From: Bisporella sp. PMI_857
Lineage: Eukaryota; Ascomycota; Leotiomycetes; Helotiales; Helotiaceae
Reading direction: 5' to 3'
Assembly: GCA_021307315.1 (NCBI GenBank)
Contig: JAJSPD010000013.1
Span: 248,001 to 312,000, forward strand
Length of the DNA stretch: 64,000 nt
Below the pieces are notes generated by a model that did no database searches, was not told the origin of the DNA, and saw only the letters and a list, made by a program, of their open reading frames with translations. Position 1 is the first letter of the stretch. Each line of letters opens with the position of its first letter. A program made the translations under genes and the position numbers. Positions 45,555-57,962 of this stretch are shown one piece after another.

Positions 45555-47424
45555 TTTCTCTTAGCCAAGCAGAATGCTGTTAGTTCTATAGTCTATGGTT
45601 GATGGCTATGGGTGTCCAGGGGATGGGTTGTGAAATCCGTGCGAAGTCAGAGGCTGACCTAAATATGTAAATTAACAACAATCGGATGCTGGACTCTGTA
45701 ATCGGCCCGAGATCAGCAGGTTGCTTAGCAGCCGCTCTGATGAACTAAATACAATGTAGTCACCTAGATTGACGTGACTCTGATGGAGCATGGGGATAAA
45801 TTGTATCGAAATGTTGAAGATACAGAAAGAAGGGATGTGAAGGCCGTGGCCAACTATTTATCCCCTTCTTGAATGCGCAACCGACGCCTATACCACGTGG
45901 CTACTCTTGCAATAGCCGGTTTTGCCCATACGCACAAAAAGCCTAGAGCGCTGATGTCATTCTGCCAAAAGCATCCCCATAGAACTAGGTCTGGATCATT
46001 AGACATAGTTCATTCAACACGCTCACATGCGTATTCGCTAGGTATCTGCTGCGCCGTAACATGAATGTGTACGTTTGCATGCGGCCATAATGAAGAGAGA
46101 TGCCAAGTTTGGAACAAAGACCGGTTTATCGCATGAACTAACGACCAACGTGCAACAATACAAAATAAGGTAATAGAATATGATATTTGATCAAATTTCA
46201 AATGGCAATTAGAAATCAGCTTTTAGTTTACAAAAAAAAACGTAACAAAACTCTGCATAGATAGCCTTTCAGTTCTAAAATCGTAAGAGACCTCATTCAA
46301 AGATCTCTTTGCTCAGGGGGATATTATTATCGGAGATTCGGTTGGCCATAGCTATGACATGAACTCTTTGAGGCCCGCGCATTAATTTCGCGATTGGGCG
46401 TGGACCCTAATTAGTTCAAGTATTTCGGACTGCCACAAGGTTGTGGCAGATTTCTAAACCGAGTTTGCAGCAATATGTATACGAGACGATGGCCTTGACA
46501 CCTAGTTTGCCATTCAAGATCAAAACCCCCTTGTCTAGGGTATAACGCGACTAGTACGAGCTTCCGATATTACTCCTTACTATTGGAGCATTTTCTTTAG
46601 TAGAGCCAATTTCTCGAGCATGACCGACATTTACTAGCTAGTTTGTTAGAGCCAACACCAGTTCGGCTTGGGGATGGGACTGACAATATTGCTTCAATTG
46701 AATTTCCATCTACTTATAGTATTGCTTCCACTTCCACAGAGCACGGGCTCTTGAGATCGTCTATCGTTTCAGACGCTAATACTTTCCTTAGAGATTGCCC
46801 CAGCGGTAGCTTAGAGCAACATATCACCGATGCTTACCGCTTAGCTCAAGTAAGTTTATGGTTCTTAATTCATCACTATGTTCTCCGAGATCAAGAACTC
46901 GGGTTGGTAGCAGTGGTCATCAAAAGCTGCTGAATAACGGCGGTGACTATCGTCTCACCAGCTAACTCGCTTGTGGAGGCGTTGGACTGCGACATCAGAG
47001 TTAGAGCCATGTTTACGCAATCTCCCGGGAATCATTGCAGAGCATTTGTTTGTTATAAACCATTCAGCAAAGCTGCTCTACTTTTTCATGCGAGATTGTG
47101 TCAATTCTTACCATCGCCTATGTAGATGTGTATGCATATGCCTTGGTAACCCATAGCAGACTTCTTGTTTTTTATTCTGTTGACATCTGGTGCTGGTCTC
47201 ACGGAAAATCCAACACCAACTCCAATCGATTGTGGAAATTCTTTCTCTCAGGTAGTCTCCAGTCATCTGGTAAGTGCCGCTTTCATCGGAAGATTCGCAT
47301 GATTAGGTTGTAGTAAGTTAGCTGTAAAAGGATGAGGTCTCAGTTTGTTTAGACACTAAACGGGATTGTAAAATGTGGTTCTAAGAAATAAATAAAAGGC
47401 TCCAAAGAACTCATCCTTATATTA
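45555..47424. other. gap with possible gene debris
   Basis: No gene is supported. A plus-strand frame at 46643-46933 (ATG start, PTPVRLGDGTDNIASIEFP) ends in a GTAAGT-like donor after YRLAQ at about 46850 but has no recognisable continuation. Confidence 0.4.
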
Positions 47425-47816
47425 TCATAAATCCACGGCCTCGTAATTTTTATCACTAGTCGATGATTCCGCAAAATGCGACTTGCGATCATCCCTCACC
47501 CCTTCATTACTTGTCGCCTGTTTCGGCTGCATAAAATTAGGCAGGTACGCAGCCCATATATCCATCTCTATAACAAATTTGCCACTACCTTCAGGCCCCG
47601 GTATAAACGCTGTCCACTTCCTTTGGCCAGCTACATTTTTAGAAGTCGCATCATTGAATCTTTGTTTACCGAATCCAAGAGTAATTCGCACATCGGGTAG
47701 AACAGTCTAGATGCCTCAAGTTCTGAGGAGCTTTCGTAAGGAGGGTGCCCATCTTCATCTTCTAGAAGGAGATTCAGAAAATCGATCGTGTAGCAGAACT
47801 TGCAGAACTTCACCAT
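47425..47816 (-). pseudogene. HET-protein-like N-terminal remnant
   Basis: The frame 47816-47631 begins MVKFCKFCYTIDFLNLLLED and then SSSELEASRLFYPMCELLLD, resembling the Cys-pair N terminus (CxxC..LL...S...C..C..LL) that precedes many HET domains. It stops soon after; an overlapping frame (47691-47425) continues with WTAFIPGPEGSGKFVIEMD. No HET core follows in this locus. The resemblance is by pattern only. Confidence 0.3.
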
Positions 47817-48589
47817 GATACGTCTATATTAACCTTGTTATTACTCCTTAATCATGGCCAAATATTATTGCTGTAGATAGAATCAATCCATAGTATTATA
47901 ATACTTTCGTTGTTAGGATATGGAGCTAATATATAGTAGATTTCAATCACTCAGTCTCCTAAGGTACAGCCCAAGCAAAAAGCACTAAGATAAGTTGTAA
48001 TGTTTATTTTCTACAAATTGTATACTGCTACGGGTTACCGCAGACCTGATGTTAATCCCTCTCGGATTAAGGTATTGTGTACATCGGTCGTTTTTTCTTT
48101 GTGACAACGGAGTTGGGGTCTTTTGGCTGAGTACGTACATTAATTATAGTTTTTGTAATCCGAACATAACTCAGTTATATATATATAGTTAATTATCAAG
48201 CTTATCTCACGTAAAAGACCAGCTGTTGTGCAAGGGTAAGTTGCAAAACTTTCGGCATTAAATCTTCTATGTTAAGAAGTGGACTCCTTTCTGTGTGACG
48301 AAGCCAGGGATTAATTTTACAACGTGGGGGCAAATTATTCCAGGCGCAGCATACCAACTGTGAGGCTCTCCGCTTTTGTAACCCAGCCTTTCTCAACTAC
48401 TCCTGACTAACATAGAAGCCATATTCTGGGTTTTAGCTGATCCCAAAAGAGATTTTACGTTCTCGCACCTTCGTTCTCTCGTTTTTTTAGTTCCAAAAGC
48501 TTTCAACTTAACGACGTGGGATGTGCGCAGCCATTTACACCAAATACTCCAATCCTTCTTGGAGGCAAGCATAGCTCTCGCAACTTGCA
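47817..48589. other. AT-rich intergenic and M3 peptidase promoter region
   Basis: Contains a short TA microsatellite at about 48178-48189. No other feature seen. Confidence 0.4.
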
Positions 48590-50916
48590 ATGTCTCTAGT
48601 ACACCTGCGACGCTCGCCTCCTCAAGCTCCACCGTCGTTTGACAACCTGACGCCGGACTCGCTCCTCGCTACAGTCGAGTCGACCCTCGCGCAATCCTCT
48701 GCACTACGGGAGCAACTGGTGAGGACTCTAAAACCTGCCACCGCAACGTTTCGGAACTTGATTCGTCCTTTGATTGATGACCATAATATACTAAGATGTG
48801 TGACTGGGCCCCTTATTATGCTAGAACGCGTTGGATCCGATGCAGACTTGCGTGAGGCAGCACGAGACGCTCACAAACGCATTGATGCCGCCGATACTAG
48901 AAACTTGCTGCGGTGTGATGTTGCTGAACTGGTGAATTCTGTATATCACCAACACTTCAATAAGGGGAAGACGGATGGTGATGGCGAAAGAGGTCAAATG
49001 GAGATGCTTAATGATGAGGATCAGTATTTGCTAAACAGATTTCATACGCAATTCACAGTATCTGGTGCCAATATTAAAAAGGAGACCCAACGCGCACGAT
49101 TACTAGTGGCCAAAGCTGAAGTCGATGACCTGCTCACGGCCGCGCAGAAGGACTTCACCGAGACTTCAGACCGTGATGGATTGTGGTTTGCTCGACCTGA
49201 GCTAGAGGGGATGCCAGAGAGATGGCTCTCTACTCTCAAGAGCGAACTCTGCCCCGACCAACTAGCTGTACCGCGTTACTGGGTGACATTTAAAGACAAC
49301 CACTATCTCCCTATTCTGCGCCATGCCACAAGCGATTCTACCCGCCGCCGGGTTTACCTCGCGAGGACGCGGAGATTCCCGCAGAATGTGGGCAGGCTGC
49401 AGAGAATAGTTGAACTACGAGACGAGATCGCACGTATCACGGGCTTTGCAAACCATGCAGAGCTTCGCGTGCAAGAACGTATGGCGCGCAGCATCTTCGA
49501 CGTACAAAAGGAACTAAGCGAGCTAAAAACCGAGCTTTCACCCCTGGCAGCTATTGAGGCTGAGGCGCTGAAGGAATTGAAGAGGAAGGATGCTAAGGCG
49601 GCTAGAACAAGTGCGACGACTAATGAGGAATGTAACTCTACAGGTAAAGGAAATAGTTCAAGTGGTGGTAGTGAAGCCAATACGGACATAATCAAATATC
49701 GCATCTGGGATCGCCAGTATTATGAGGAAAGATTAAAACGGGAACGCTACAATATTGACAGCAACAGGCTATCAGAATACTTCGAGGTATCTCAGACAAT
49801 TGACAGAATCCTGACGATGTACGAGGAAATGTTTGGCCTCAATTTTGAGAGAGTCGAGAGAGCAAGTACGTGGCATGAAACTGTATCACTTTATAGTGTT
49901 TGGGACGACGTGAAGGATATGCAGGGTGATTTTCTAGGATATTTATACCTGGATATGTTTGGAAGACAGGGCAAGACCCAGCAACAATACCATAGCGCCA
50001 TACAGCCGGTCAGTCATGCTGATCACATTCGCTTATTCTTATTCATCAAGAACTGCATAGCTAACTATATAAGACCTTTATATCCTCATGTGGAGACCGA
50101 CATTACCCTGTCTCTGCCTTAATCTTACCTTTCCCAATCTCGACCACGGATCGGCCTAGCCTACTGCAGCACCGCGATGTCAAGATCATGTTCCACGAGC
50201 TAGGGCACGCAGTACATCACCTAGTAGACCGGACGCTCTATGGTATAAGCCACCCGCGTGACTACGCCGAGATACCGAGCCGCCTTCTGGAGCAACTAAT
50301 ATGGCAGCCAGAGGTGCTGATCAAATTGGGAAAGCACTATAGCGTTCTTCCTCAGTATTCCCAAGAATATGGAGTTGAGAATAAATTCGATACTAGCGAG
50401 GCCATACTACCCCTTTCTGTAGCACAAGCCATATATCACACCAAACTTGTCGGAGAAGCACACGGGATGGTAACGCAATTATCATCCGCCTTGTTCGACC
50501 TAGCTCTCTACACTACATCAACCAACGAAGAAGCGCTTGACATCGACACTACTGCTCTATGGAACACTATCAAACGAGACGTTCTCCCATACGATCGCAT
50601 AGACGAAGAAGATCTGGGGTTCGGACAGGCAGCATGGTCGCCGGCTTTCAGAAATACGGATGCGGGCTATTACACCTATGTGCAGTCTGCCGCATATGCG
50701 GCGGATTTATTCGTCTCCCAGTTTTCTGCTCTTGCCGCTGATGACAGTGCGGACCCACTTGATGCGTGGAAACGTTGGCGTCGTCAAGTCCTAGAGCGTG
50801 GGTCGGGACAGTCGGAACTAGCTCTTCTAGAATCGTTTTTAGGGAGAAAAATGAGTGTCAAGACTGTATCTAAACTTATTGCAGCGGCTCAAGAGGCGAA
50901 TGTCAATACCAAATAG
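48590..50916 (+). CDS. M3-family zinc metallopeptidase (thimet oligopeptidase/saccharolysin type), 753 aa
   Basis: Two exons, 48590-50008 and 50074-50916, separated by a 65-nt intron (GTCAGT donor, GCTAAC branch, TATAAG acceptor) give 753 aa. The first exon reads through an all-helical N-terminal domain and ends with FLGYLYLDMFGRQGK, a standard M3 segment. The second starts with GDRHYPVSALIL and carries the zinc site H514-E-L-G-H518 (FHELGHAVHHL) and the third ligand Glu546 in RDYAEIPSRLLEQLIW, then GYYTYVQSAAYAADLF near the end. An Asn/Ser/Gly-rich insert lies at about residues 340-362. The start MSLVHLRRSPPQAPPSF has no clear presequence, so a cytosolic oligopeptidase that trims short peptides is the likely role. 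The HELGH instead of the commoner HEFGH is a conservative variant. The gene sits intact amid broken accessory genes. Confidence 0.9.
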
Positions 50917-51379
50917 ACACTATACATCACATTTAAAATGCGAAATATTAGGTAGCATTTCGAGGTTATAGCTTTGTTTTATTTTAGTTAAACAACATTC
51001 ACAAATTTTTATGTATGTAAAAGTTGGCGAGTAAAGTGATAAAAGTACGAGGGCAGTTCCGAAACAATAGTAATAGCAGCATTAGTAATAATAGTGGCAA
51101 GTAGATTCTCTGTATAAGCGATCTTTATTTTTGTTATTAATTTTTTTATTAAAGCAACTCTAACGTATACTCTCCAGTATACCAACAAGCTATTACCAAA
51201 CTCTTACTAAATACTAGATGTTTTCAGTGACCATATGTGCCCATAACATTTGTATTTACTTCTGTGAGGCTTTAAGACTGATAATGATTCGGTCAATGCC
51301 CGGCAAGTGTGGCAGGTATAAGTAGGCTAATCTAGGCTAGGATCATCTAATCCTTCATGTGATCCCTCAACAATTTGTA
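50917..51379. other. intergenic, no gene seen
   Basis: AT-rich DNA following the M3 peptidase gene; simple AT/AG trinucleotide-like words near 51065-51100. Confidence 0.4.
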
Positions 51380-51536
51380 CAGTCCGACCTGGATATTTCC
51401 GAACTCCTTATATCGGAAACCTCTACATATCGGAATAAACCTCTGGATCTGCCAGTCCTTAAGTGGCTGTAACGGACCCCCTTACATCGGCGTATAGGCA
51501 TGGAACCGAGAGTTCCAAAATATCCAGGTCAGACTG
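51380..51536. mobile_element. 157-bp MITE with Tc1/mariner (Fot1/pogo)-type ends
   Basis: The ends CAGTCCGACCTGGATATTT and its inverse AAATATCCAGGTCAGACTG are terminal inverted repeats of about 26 bp with few mismatches. TA lies directly outside both ends (51378-51379 and 51537-51538), the target duplication of Tc1/mariner elements. Inside, TATCGGAAACC / TATCGGAATAAACC words repeat. No coding capacity. Confidence 0.8.
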
Positions 51537-52094
51537 TACTTAGCAATAAAGCATTTTCGGGGGAAAAAAATTGCATACGGATTAGCAGACTTATTTTTAG
51601 GGGGCTATTTTGCGAAATGAGTTTCGCAGATTTATCCAAAGGGGAAATTACTTAGTACAATTGTATTACGATCTATAAGTCCTCGGGCTTATGGATAGAA
51701 GATCTGTACAAGGCTTTTTAAAGTCTGGTAAGAAGTAGGTGTGTCACGCATACTATTTGAATTGAGCACGAAGCTACTATCTTAATGAAATGTTGGCTAC
51801 TTATACAGAACCTTCGTTCTATCCGGAGTCTTTTCCATCCAAAGAGTCCTAGACTCCAATGGACTCCTCCACGTGATCTATGCCCCTGGATCCCGTGGCT
51901 GTTCTAGCCCGATTACATAATACTTCAAGCTTCACCCATGCAGAGACTGCCTAGAACCTTTGCCTTATTGATCATACCATTCTCTTCATGGAAATCCAGC
52001 GTAACCCAGATACATCAGTGTAGATTATGAATCAGCTTGAGAAGATCCTTGCATGAGCTAAAGTCGCCGTGGCAGAGCAAAAAATTGCTTGCAA
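51537..52094. other. gap upstream of the HET pseudogene
   Basis: No gene is seen. The lost N-terminal part of the HET gene is expected here; no readable remnant was found except short words near 52080. Confidence 0.4.
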
Positions 52095-52943
52095 AATATG
52101 TAACGACGCTATCATCACTGTTCGTCGGCTCGGGTTGTGTCACATATGGATAGATTCTCTATGCATCAGCTAGGGACCAGATTTCGACGACTGGGTTCAG
52201 GAAGCCCCAAAGATGGCTGGTATATATCAAAACTCCTATATTACGATATCTGCATCATATGCAGCGGAAAGGATGACGGCTGTTTCTCCCTAGCCTCACC
52301 AATGTACGTTGGTAAGAAGGTTGATTTCATAAGCTCCATGGGACGCTTTGAAGCCTACTCTGTCTACCGGCGCTTTCTATTACCACACAACGGGCTCCCT
52401 TTGCAAACCCATGGATGGGTATACCAGGAAGCGCTTCTTTCACACCGACCGCTACATTTCGGGGAGTCCGAGTTAGTATAGGAGTGTGCTGAAAAAACTA
52501 CATGCGAGTGTGGAATGATTGACCCTACCATAATAACCCCTGGTAAAGACGTCTCATCTGTCAATTCAGGGGCATTTGGATGGAAAGATACTTACTACAA
52601 GGCAATTGGACCTCAGGCGTACCCTTCTGACCTAAAAAACCGCTGGCGTGAGGTGGTACACGAGTACACCAGGGAGAGTCTTACTTTCCCTAGCGACATC
52701 TTTCCAGCTCTTGCAGGCCTTACGAAACAGATAAAACGAGCCAGAAAGTGTGAGTATTATGCTGGGCTGCGGGAGGATAATATCGCAACAGATCTGCTAT
52801 GGATAGCATCAGATAAATATAAGGAGACTCTCAGTGATTTTCTACGCATTGTGAAGTGGCGAGCGCCAACTTGGTCGTGGGCCTCCATATCCTCGCCGGC
52901 AACGTACGCAGATTCATACGATATATACATATTTGCAAACTGA
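52095..52943 (+). pseudogene. HET-domain (heterokaryon incompatibility) pseudogene
   Basis: A HET core can be followed across frames: AIITVRRLGLCHIWIDSLCI, a TAG at 52171-52173 where a Gln normally follows, then FDDWVQEAPKMAGIYQNSYI-TISASYA; a frameshift near 52261-52272; then DDGCFSLASPMYVGKK, NGLPLQTHGWVYQEALLSHR with PLHFGESELV, a TAG at 52479-52481 in the place of the conserved Trp, and ECAEKTTCECG, DLKNRWREVVHEYTRESLTF, SDIFPALAGLTKQI and KWRAPTWSWASISSP before a stop at 52941-52943. Family knowledge: HET domains trigger cell death after fusion of unlike hyphae. The 5' end (the usual LSYCWG motif) is lost. CAG-to-TAG and TGG-to-TAG are both CpA-to-TpA changes, as RIP makes. Confidence 0.85.
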
Positions 52944-53062
52944 TAATTTATAACATTTTACAGCCCTACATCGGAACACCCACGGGGGACTTGGTGTTCC
53001 GACACCAGGTTTGTCTGCATACTAGAAACCTCGGCCTATGTTATTTATTCTAATTAATACTA

Positions 53063-53102
53063 ATGTCTATCCCTGCGTGCCGGAACACCCTACGTGCCGG
53101 AA
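53063..53102 (+). repeat. 40-bp transposon-end-like repeat, left copy
   Basis: Starts ATGTCTATCCCTGCGTGCCGG and contains two tandem CCCTRCGTGCCGGAA units. TA precedes it (53061-53062). An inverted copy with about six differences lies at 57963-58002. Confidence 0.75.
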
Positions 53103-54336
53103 AAAATGATAGGTGCTTTGACTTCAAGCTTCTTGAAATTTGTACACACCTTAATATCTCCTGCATTTTCTTATAAGTTATGTTCCATAGCTACTCCCGG
53201 ACCGGACACTCTAAACTTCCCTCACTAGAAAATCACGTTCGCATTGTCGCCCTCACGCCTGATTTGTAGAGAGTATCCTTTTATAGCGTAACAGACTTCC
53301 TTTACCATAGCTTTACTACCAAGCTTTTACTATCCCTAATCCTTATAAAGGGGTTTTATCTAGGCTTTAAAGCCTCACACCTATACAGGAAATTGTCATC
53401 AGCCTTGTGGCTCCTATGGTGCGCAAATTCATGCATAATCGTCACGTGGATCTGTACCTTGGATCAAAGCGAGACGATTTTGGTTAGTGCGAAAGAACCC
53501 CGCAATATTTACGTTGTAATTTCAATTGTTAAGCCTTAGGCACAAAGGCCTAGAGTGGCTGGAGGGTACGCCACATCAAGCTTAGTAATGTCTTTGATGC
53601 CTGGCGTAGTGCCCAGGCAGACACGTGGTCACGCTTGAATTGGTTTTGGCTGGTAGTAGCCTCAGGCATCAATTTCATCAAAGCACCTTTGTTGTGGAGA
53701 TGTCTCATTTCCTCGATTAACTTGGCAGTAATTGGCACCGTTGACCTCCCATCCATTCAGAATCGACACTGTTGAACAACGTGAATGCCATGAGACCATG
53801 GATCCCATTGCCGCCGGCCTCACGGTATTACTATTTGCAATTATTATTCCCGCTCTACTTGTCAGCCTCAGCCTCAAAAGGTGGTTGGGCATTTTGTATT
53901 GCTCTTAGGTGATGGGTTGTATGGTAGGTGATGTTTGAGTTTGAGTGAAGTCGTGGGTGGGGATTGACGAGTGAAAGCTATACAAGAGAAAGCGGATGCA
54001 GTTTTGAAATTTGGTCGTAAGATGAAAGAGTTCGATTCATGCTGGGAAGAAAGATCTGATAGCGAGAGATGTTATCACCTCTATATACTTCTTCTACTTC
54101 TTTATTAGGCTTTGTATTAGGTTGCAATATTCCAAAGCCCGGTCGGAGAATAGGTCTTGGTACGGAGTTCGGTTCACGGATTGCGGAATATTCAGCAGGA
54201 CCTGAAGCTCATTCTGCAGCGGCGCAACCTTTCCCCGAATAACCAACTCCGTGGCTATTCGTGTACTGTATCATAACCTATTGGCGTCTTTTCGATCTTC
54301 TTGATCACGTTGGAATCTTAAAATTGAAGCGCTATC
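53103..54336. other. gap between repeat and NLR gene
   Basis: No gene supported. Minus-strand open frames at 53550-53756 and 53662-53892 lack motifs. Confidence 0.4.
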
Positions 54337-57184
54337 CTAAGAGAAATAACTCCGTGGGTCCCACCATGATGTTGAGTATCCTATCGAGCGATATGTCCTT
54401 GCATGCGCAGCATCTCTGTTGCGCTCCTGTTCCAGAACCCTCTCTTTGTCGGCTTCAAGAAGGCTTGAGAGTCTGTTGGCTTGATCAGAGGGGAATATTT
54501 CCTCGAGAAGTTCCTTAATGCCAATGAAATAGAGGCCCTTGCCTTGGACGTGCCGTATCATCAATTCGCACGCATCGTAAGCATTCGTCATGACCTTCGG
54601 TGCGGTATGTTGTTTATCGACTGGTAAAAACCTGGACATGTCCCAATCAACAGGAACAATGCTGATATGGGTTGCCCGTTGCGAATGTAGGAAATCTTCC
54701 CAGACATGACCACTATTGGAAAACCGCTTGTCACTCAGAGAAGCGCCTAGATTAAGAAGCAAACTGAGCATTGAAATATTAATCTCGGATGTCGGGAGAG
54801 TCTCGAACGCGAAGTCTTTGCGAACAGAAATAGCAGGTTGGAGTGCACGAGGTAGAAGCGGCTGCAATTGCAAATAATTCGAATGGCTCAAAATCTTCTG
54901 GCGCACGTAAAGCTCGAGCCCGGCTCTTACGGCCATTTGAAGAATATTGTCGAATTCGTAGTCAGGAAATATCTTTCTCTGGTGCACATGTTTTTCGTGA
55001 TAGAAGAGTTGAAGGGTATTGTGCAAATCATCGAGTATTGCAGTTGCTGCCACGCCGTCCGAAATTTCCATTTGTCTCGCATAATATATTGTCCCCAAAA
55101 CGAGATTTCGGAGAATGGTGGATTTCGAGTGGTTAAGTGCTGGCAAAGCTTTGGCCTGCGCAAGATATGCTCTGCACAATGTCAAATTAGGCTTGAAGTC
55201 GGGGCCTGAGCGAGTAGTCATAAGGGTTTCCATGTCCGGAGTCTTCAGGAAGTCCATCACGGTTCGATGAAGAAAGCAAACCCCGTATCTGAAGAAGAAC
55301 GGTTCCTCTTTATCCTCCGTGACCTCTACCAAGTCTTTGCATCGGGCATTGAGCTGTCGTCTTTTTGTATCCACCGTAGCTACAAACTTCGAATGCAAGA
55401 TAGATCCGATTTCCAGTTTCAGCGCGTAGTCAGGATCATTTTTCTCGTGATCGATGAAATGAAGCGCAATGAGAGGTAGCGTTGTGCTTGCGTTGGCCAT
55501 TATTTGGAAGGTTTGCGCGGTCTGTTGTTGGTAGACATCTTCAATTGTGTCAAGCATATGCTTGAAATATGTCTCTAGATGTCCTGGAAGCTCCGCAAGC
55601 CTTCGTACAAGGTCTGACATGTCATCTCTGTTAGTCAGACCCCTCAGCAGAGACCGGACAACAAGGTAGACCCATAAGAACACGCCCTGGGCCTTGGAAA
55701 CGATCTGTTGAACAAGATTCTCAGAACCAGTAAGCTCTCTGCTCTTAAGGTCCCGGAAATCCGCATTCTCCTCGAGGATATCTTTGATGTATAGTCGGAT
55801 GTCGTTTCTCGTGAGGTCTTGAAGGTAGAACTTCCAATCACTGTTGTGGAAAGCATCGACGAACACGGTCCAAGGTCGACTTGATACACAAAGCTTGATA
55901 TGCGGAGACTTGGCCATTGTTTGTATAACCTTGATTATTTCCGAATGGTCTCCGTCGTATTCATCTAGACCGTCAATCAACAAGCACAACCTGGCTGGAA
56001 GATCCTCCAGACTGGCGATGGCCTCAAGTGCTTGAGAGAGTTCAGGGAGTGACCAAGGTTCCAAGGAGGACAACGCGATGGGTAAGTTCCCGGTAATCCA
56101 ACGGTTGGGACATATAATGGGAATGAAGTCGGTGGAGTGGGCCAAAATCTGAAAGAGTAAAGTTCTCAAAAGGCCTTCCTGTGATTTTTGCATCGTCGTA
56201 CCCGCAATCCAAAAGAAGTGAGTTGCAATCAAAAGTTTACGGCTGCCTGCCCATTCCTCTAGTAAAGTCCTCAGACGAGGATTGTCGGCCAAGAATTTCA
56301 TCAGCGTAGACTTGCCGGAACCAGCCTTGCCGCCAATCCAGAATATGCCACTTGAGGACCGGAGCCATCGTGCGAACTGTTGCTTCCCACCATTCTCATC
56401 GAAAATCCACGCAAATGTATTGGTGTGGGCCGTTTTCACTTCGAATTGTCGTGCTTTGATCTGCTTGAAGTGCAAGCTCTTGAGGAAAATATATACATTC
56501 TGTAGCGTTCGTGATTGTTCGACGAGGTTCATCAACGAGCTGGACAAAGTACTGAGAGCAGCACCATCCTGCTCTTCCTTCGAGGAGCGTTGCGCTAGGA
56601 TTCCCAGTATCTCCACCCTAATGCTATCCACCTTGTATTGTGTCTCAGTCCCAAGAACCTTGGTAACATCTGCAAGATTATGGATCGCTGGTAGAAGGCT
56701 CGCCTGTCGGTCGCTGCACGCAAATCGTTAGGAGTAACTTCTCGGAGGTGGAGGAAACTTGCCTTAATAGGTAGGTCAACCGCATACAGACTTGGTCTCT
56801 AACTTTCCACAATCGTTCGTTAATCTCGTTAACAGTTCGCCTGAAACGGAGGCTCTTGAACGATTTCCTGATCACTTCTAATTGCCGGTTCTTCGTGCTG
56901 TCGATTTTGAGGCGTGAAAGCAATGCTAACAGTTCCTCGGCCAGCGTTACACAAGTCCCTGCAAGCTTCCGAAGTTCAGGCTCATGGATGCCGATGGTGC
57001 TGTTTGCAATATCTTGGGTGACGGATCTGATACTCGTTGTAATCTTCTCCAGGTCGACATTCTCTTGCAAGGCGCCCTCTGGAGAATGGAAGAGTGCTCT
57101 GCCGGTCGATAGTAGCTTCGTACCGAAGTCCACGAACTGTACGATGTTGCTCACGAGTCCCACGGCGGCGAGAGCTTCCGCCAT
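54337..57184 (-). CDS. NACHT-domain NLR-like protein, 932 aa
   Basis: Two exons, 57184-56763 and 56713-54337, give 932 aa. The N-terminal ~190 residues (MAEALAAVGLVSNIVQFVDF, then helices) are the standard fungal NLR N-domain; exon 2 continues with VKTAHTNTFAWIFDENGGKQ, the linker that precedes NACHT. The NACHT shows the P-loop GKAGSGKST (GIFWIGGKAGSGKSTLMKFL), ATHFFWIAGTTMQKSQEGLL, Walker B LLIDGLDEYDGD, and sensor VSSRPW. C-terminal to it are helical segments and the usual FRYGVCFLHRTVMDFL element, but no ankyrin, WD or TPR repeats follow. The intron uses a GC donor (AAG/GCAAGT) with a CCTAACG branch 49 nt long; a GT donor (GTTGAC) 19 nt upstream also keeps phase. Role by family: sensing of non-self or damage leading to regulated cell death. 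It lies between two inverted TA-flanked repeats. Confidence 0.88.
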
Positions 57185-57962
57185 GGTGTTTTCGGTCGCC
57201 TACCGATAAGTTGGCAATCCGGGGCCGGGAGCTGCGATAGTTCTTCATTGCGAAAATGTCGTGAAAAGCAGATGGGATTAAATGCAACAGCCTCGTTTTT
57301 GCGAAAAGGCGCGGCGGTAGGGCTCTCAGCGACCCCCAGCAACCACGTGGCTGCGCCTCCCCAACTTCCCGGGTCGCTTCTTTCTCCCGTACCAAACATC
57401 TTGCCCGAATGCTTGGAAGCCTTCATCCATCATAAGGTTGAGCCTTCCACCAGTCCCCGGCTGAGCTACAAGCAGTCAAGCAGTACTTGATAGATAAACT
57501 TCTAGAATAACGCCACACTTCACGTGAGTTTTGTATAATATGCAATATAATACAATTAATTTAGCGTAACTGTAAATATGATATTATATAAGACCTCCTT
57601 CGCTTAGAAAGATACTTGGCGTATTATGTACCTCCTCTCACTTTGTCCGGATAAATCCGGCATGGGAGTTTCCTTCCGTTCTGTGTCTTTAAACTTTAGA
57701 GCTATATTCTTTCTTGATAGGAGCTTCGTACAGCGGTCCCGAAATTTAGAGACAGGCCAATACTTATAATAAAGCAGGGGGGGAACAGCTAAAACGGCTT
57801 TTGACGCTATTCACAGGACAATTAATAATATGACCACAACTATAGTATTTTCTTACTGAAAACCGAACCCTTATAGAGAAATAGCTAAAGAACAATAGCA
57901 AACTAATTATAACTCTATATATTTATGTGGTAGAGATTTGAGACCCACAACCCATAAAGTCG
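57185..57962. other. NLR upstream region, no gene seen
   Basis: Probable promoter of the NLR gene, then AT-rich DNA with a GTCCGGATAAATCCGG palindrome near 57645-57660. Confidence 0.4.
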
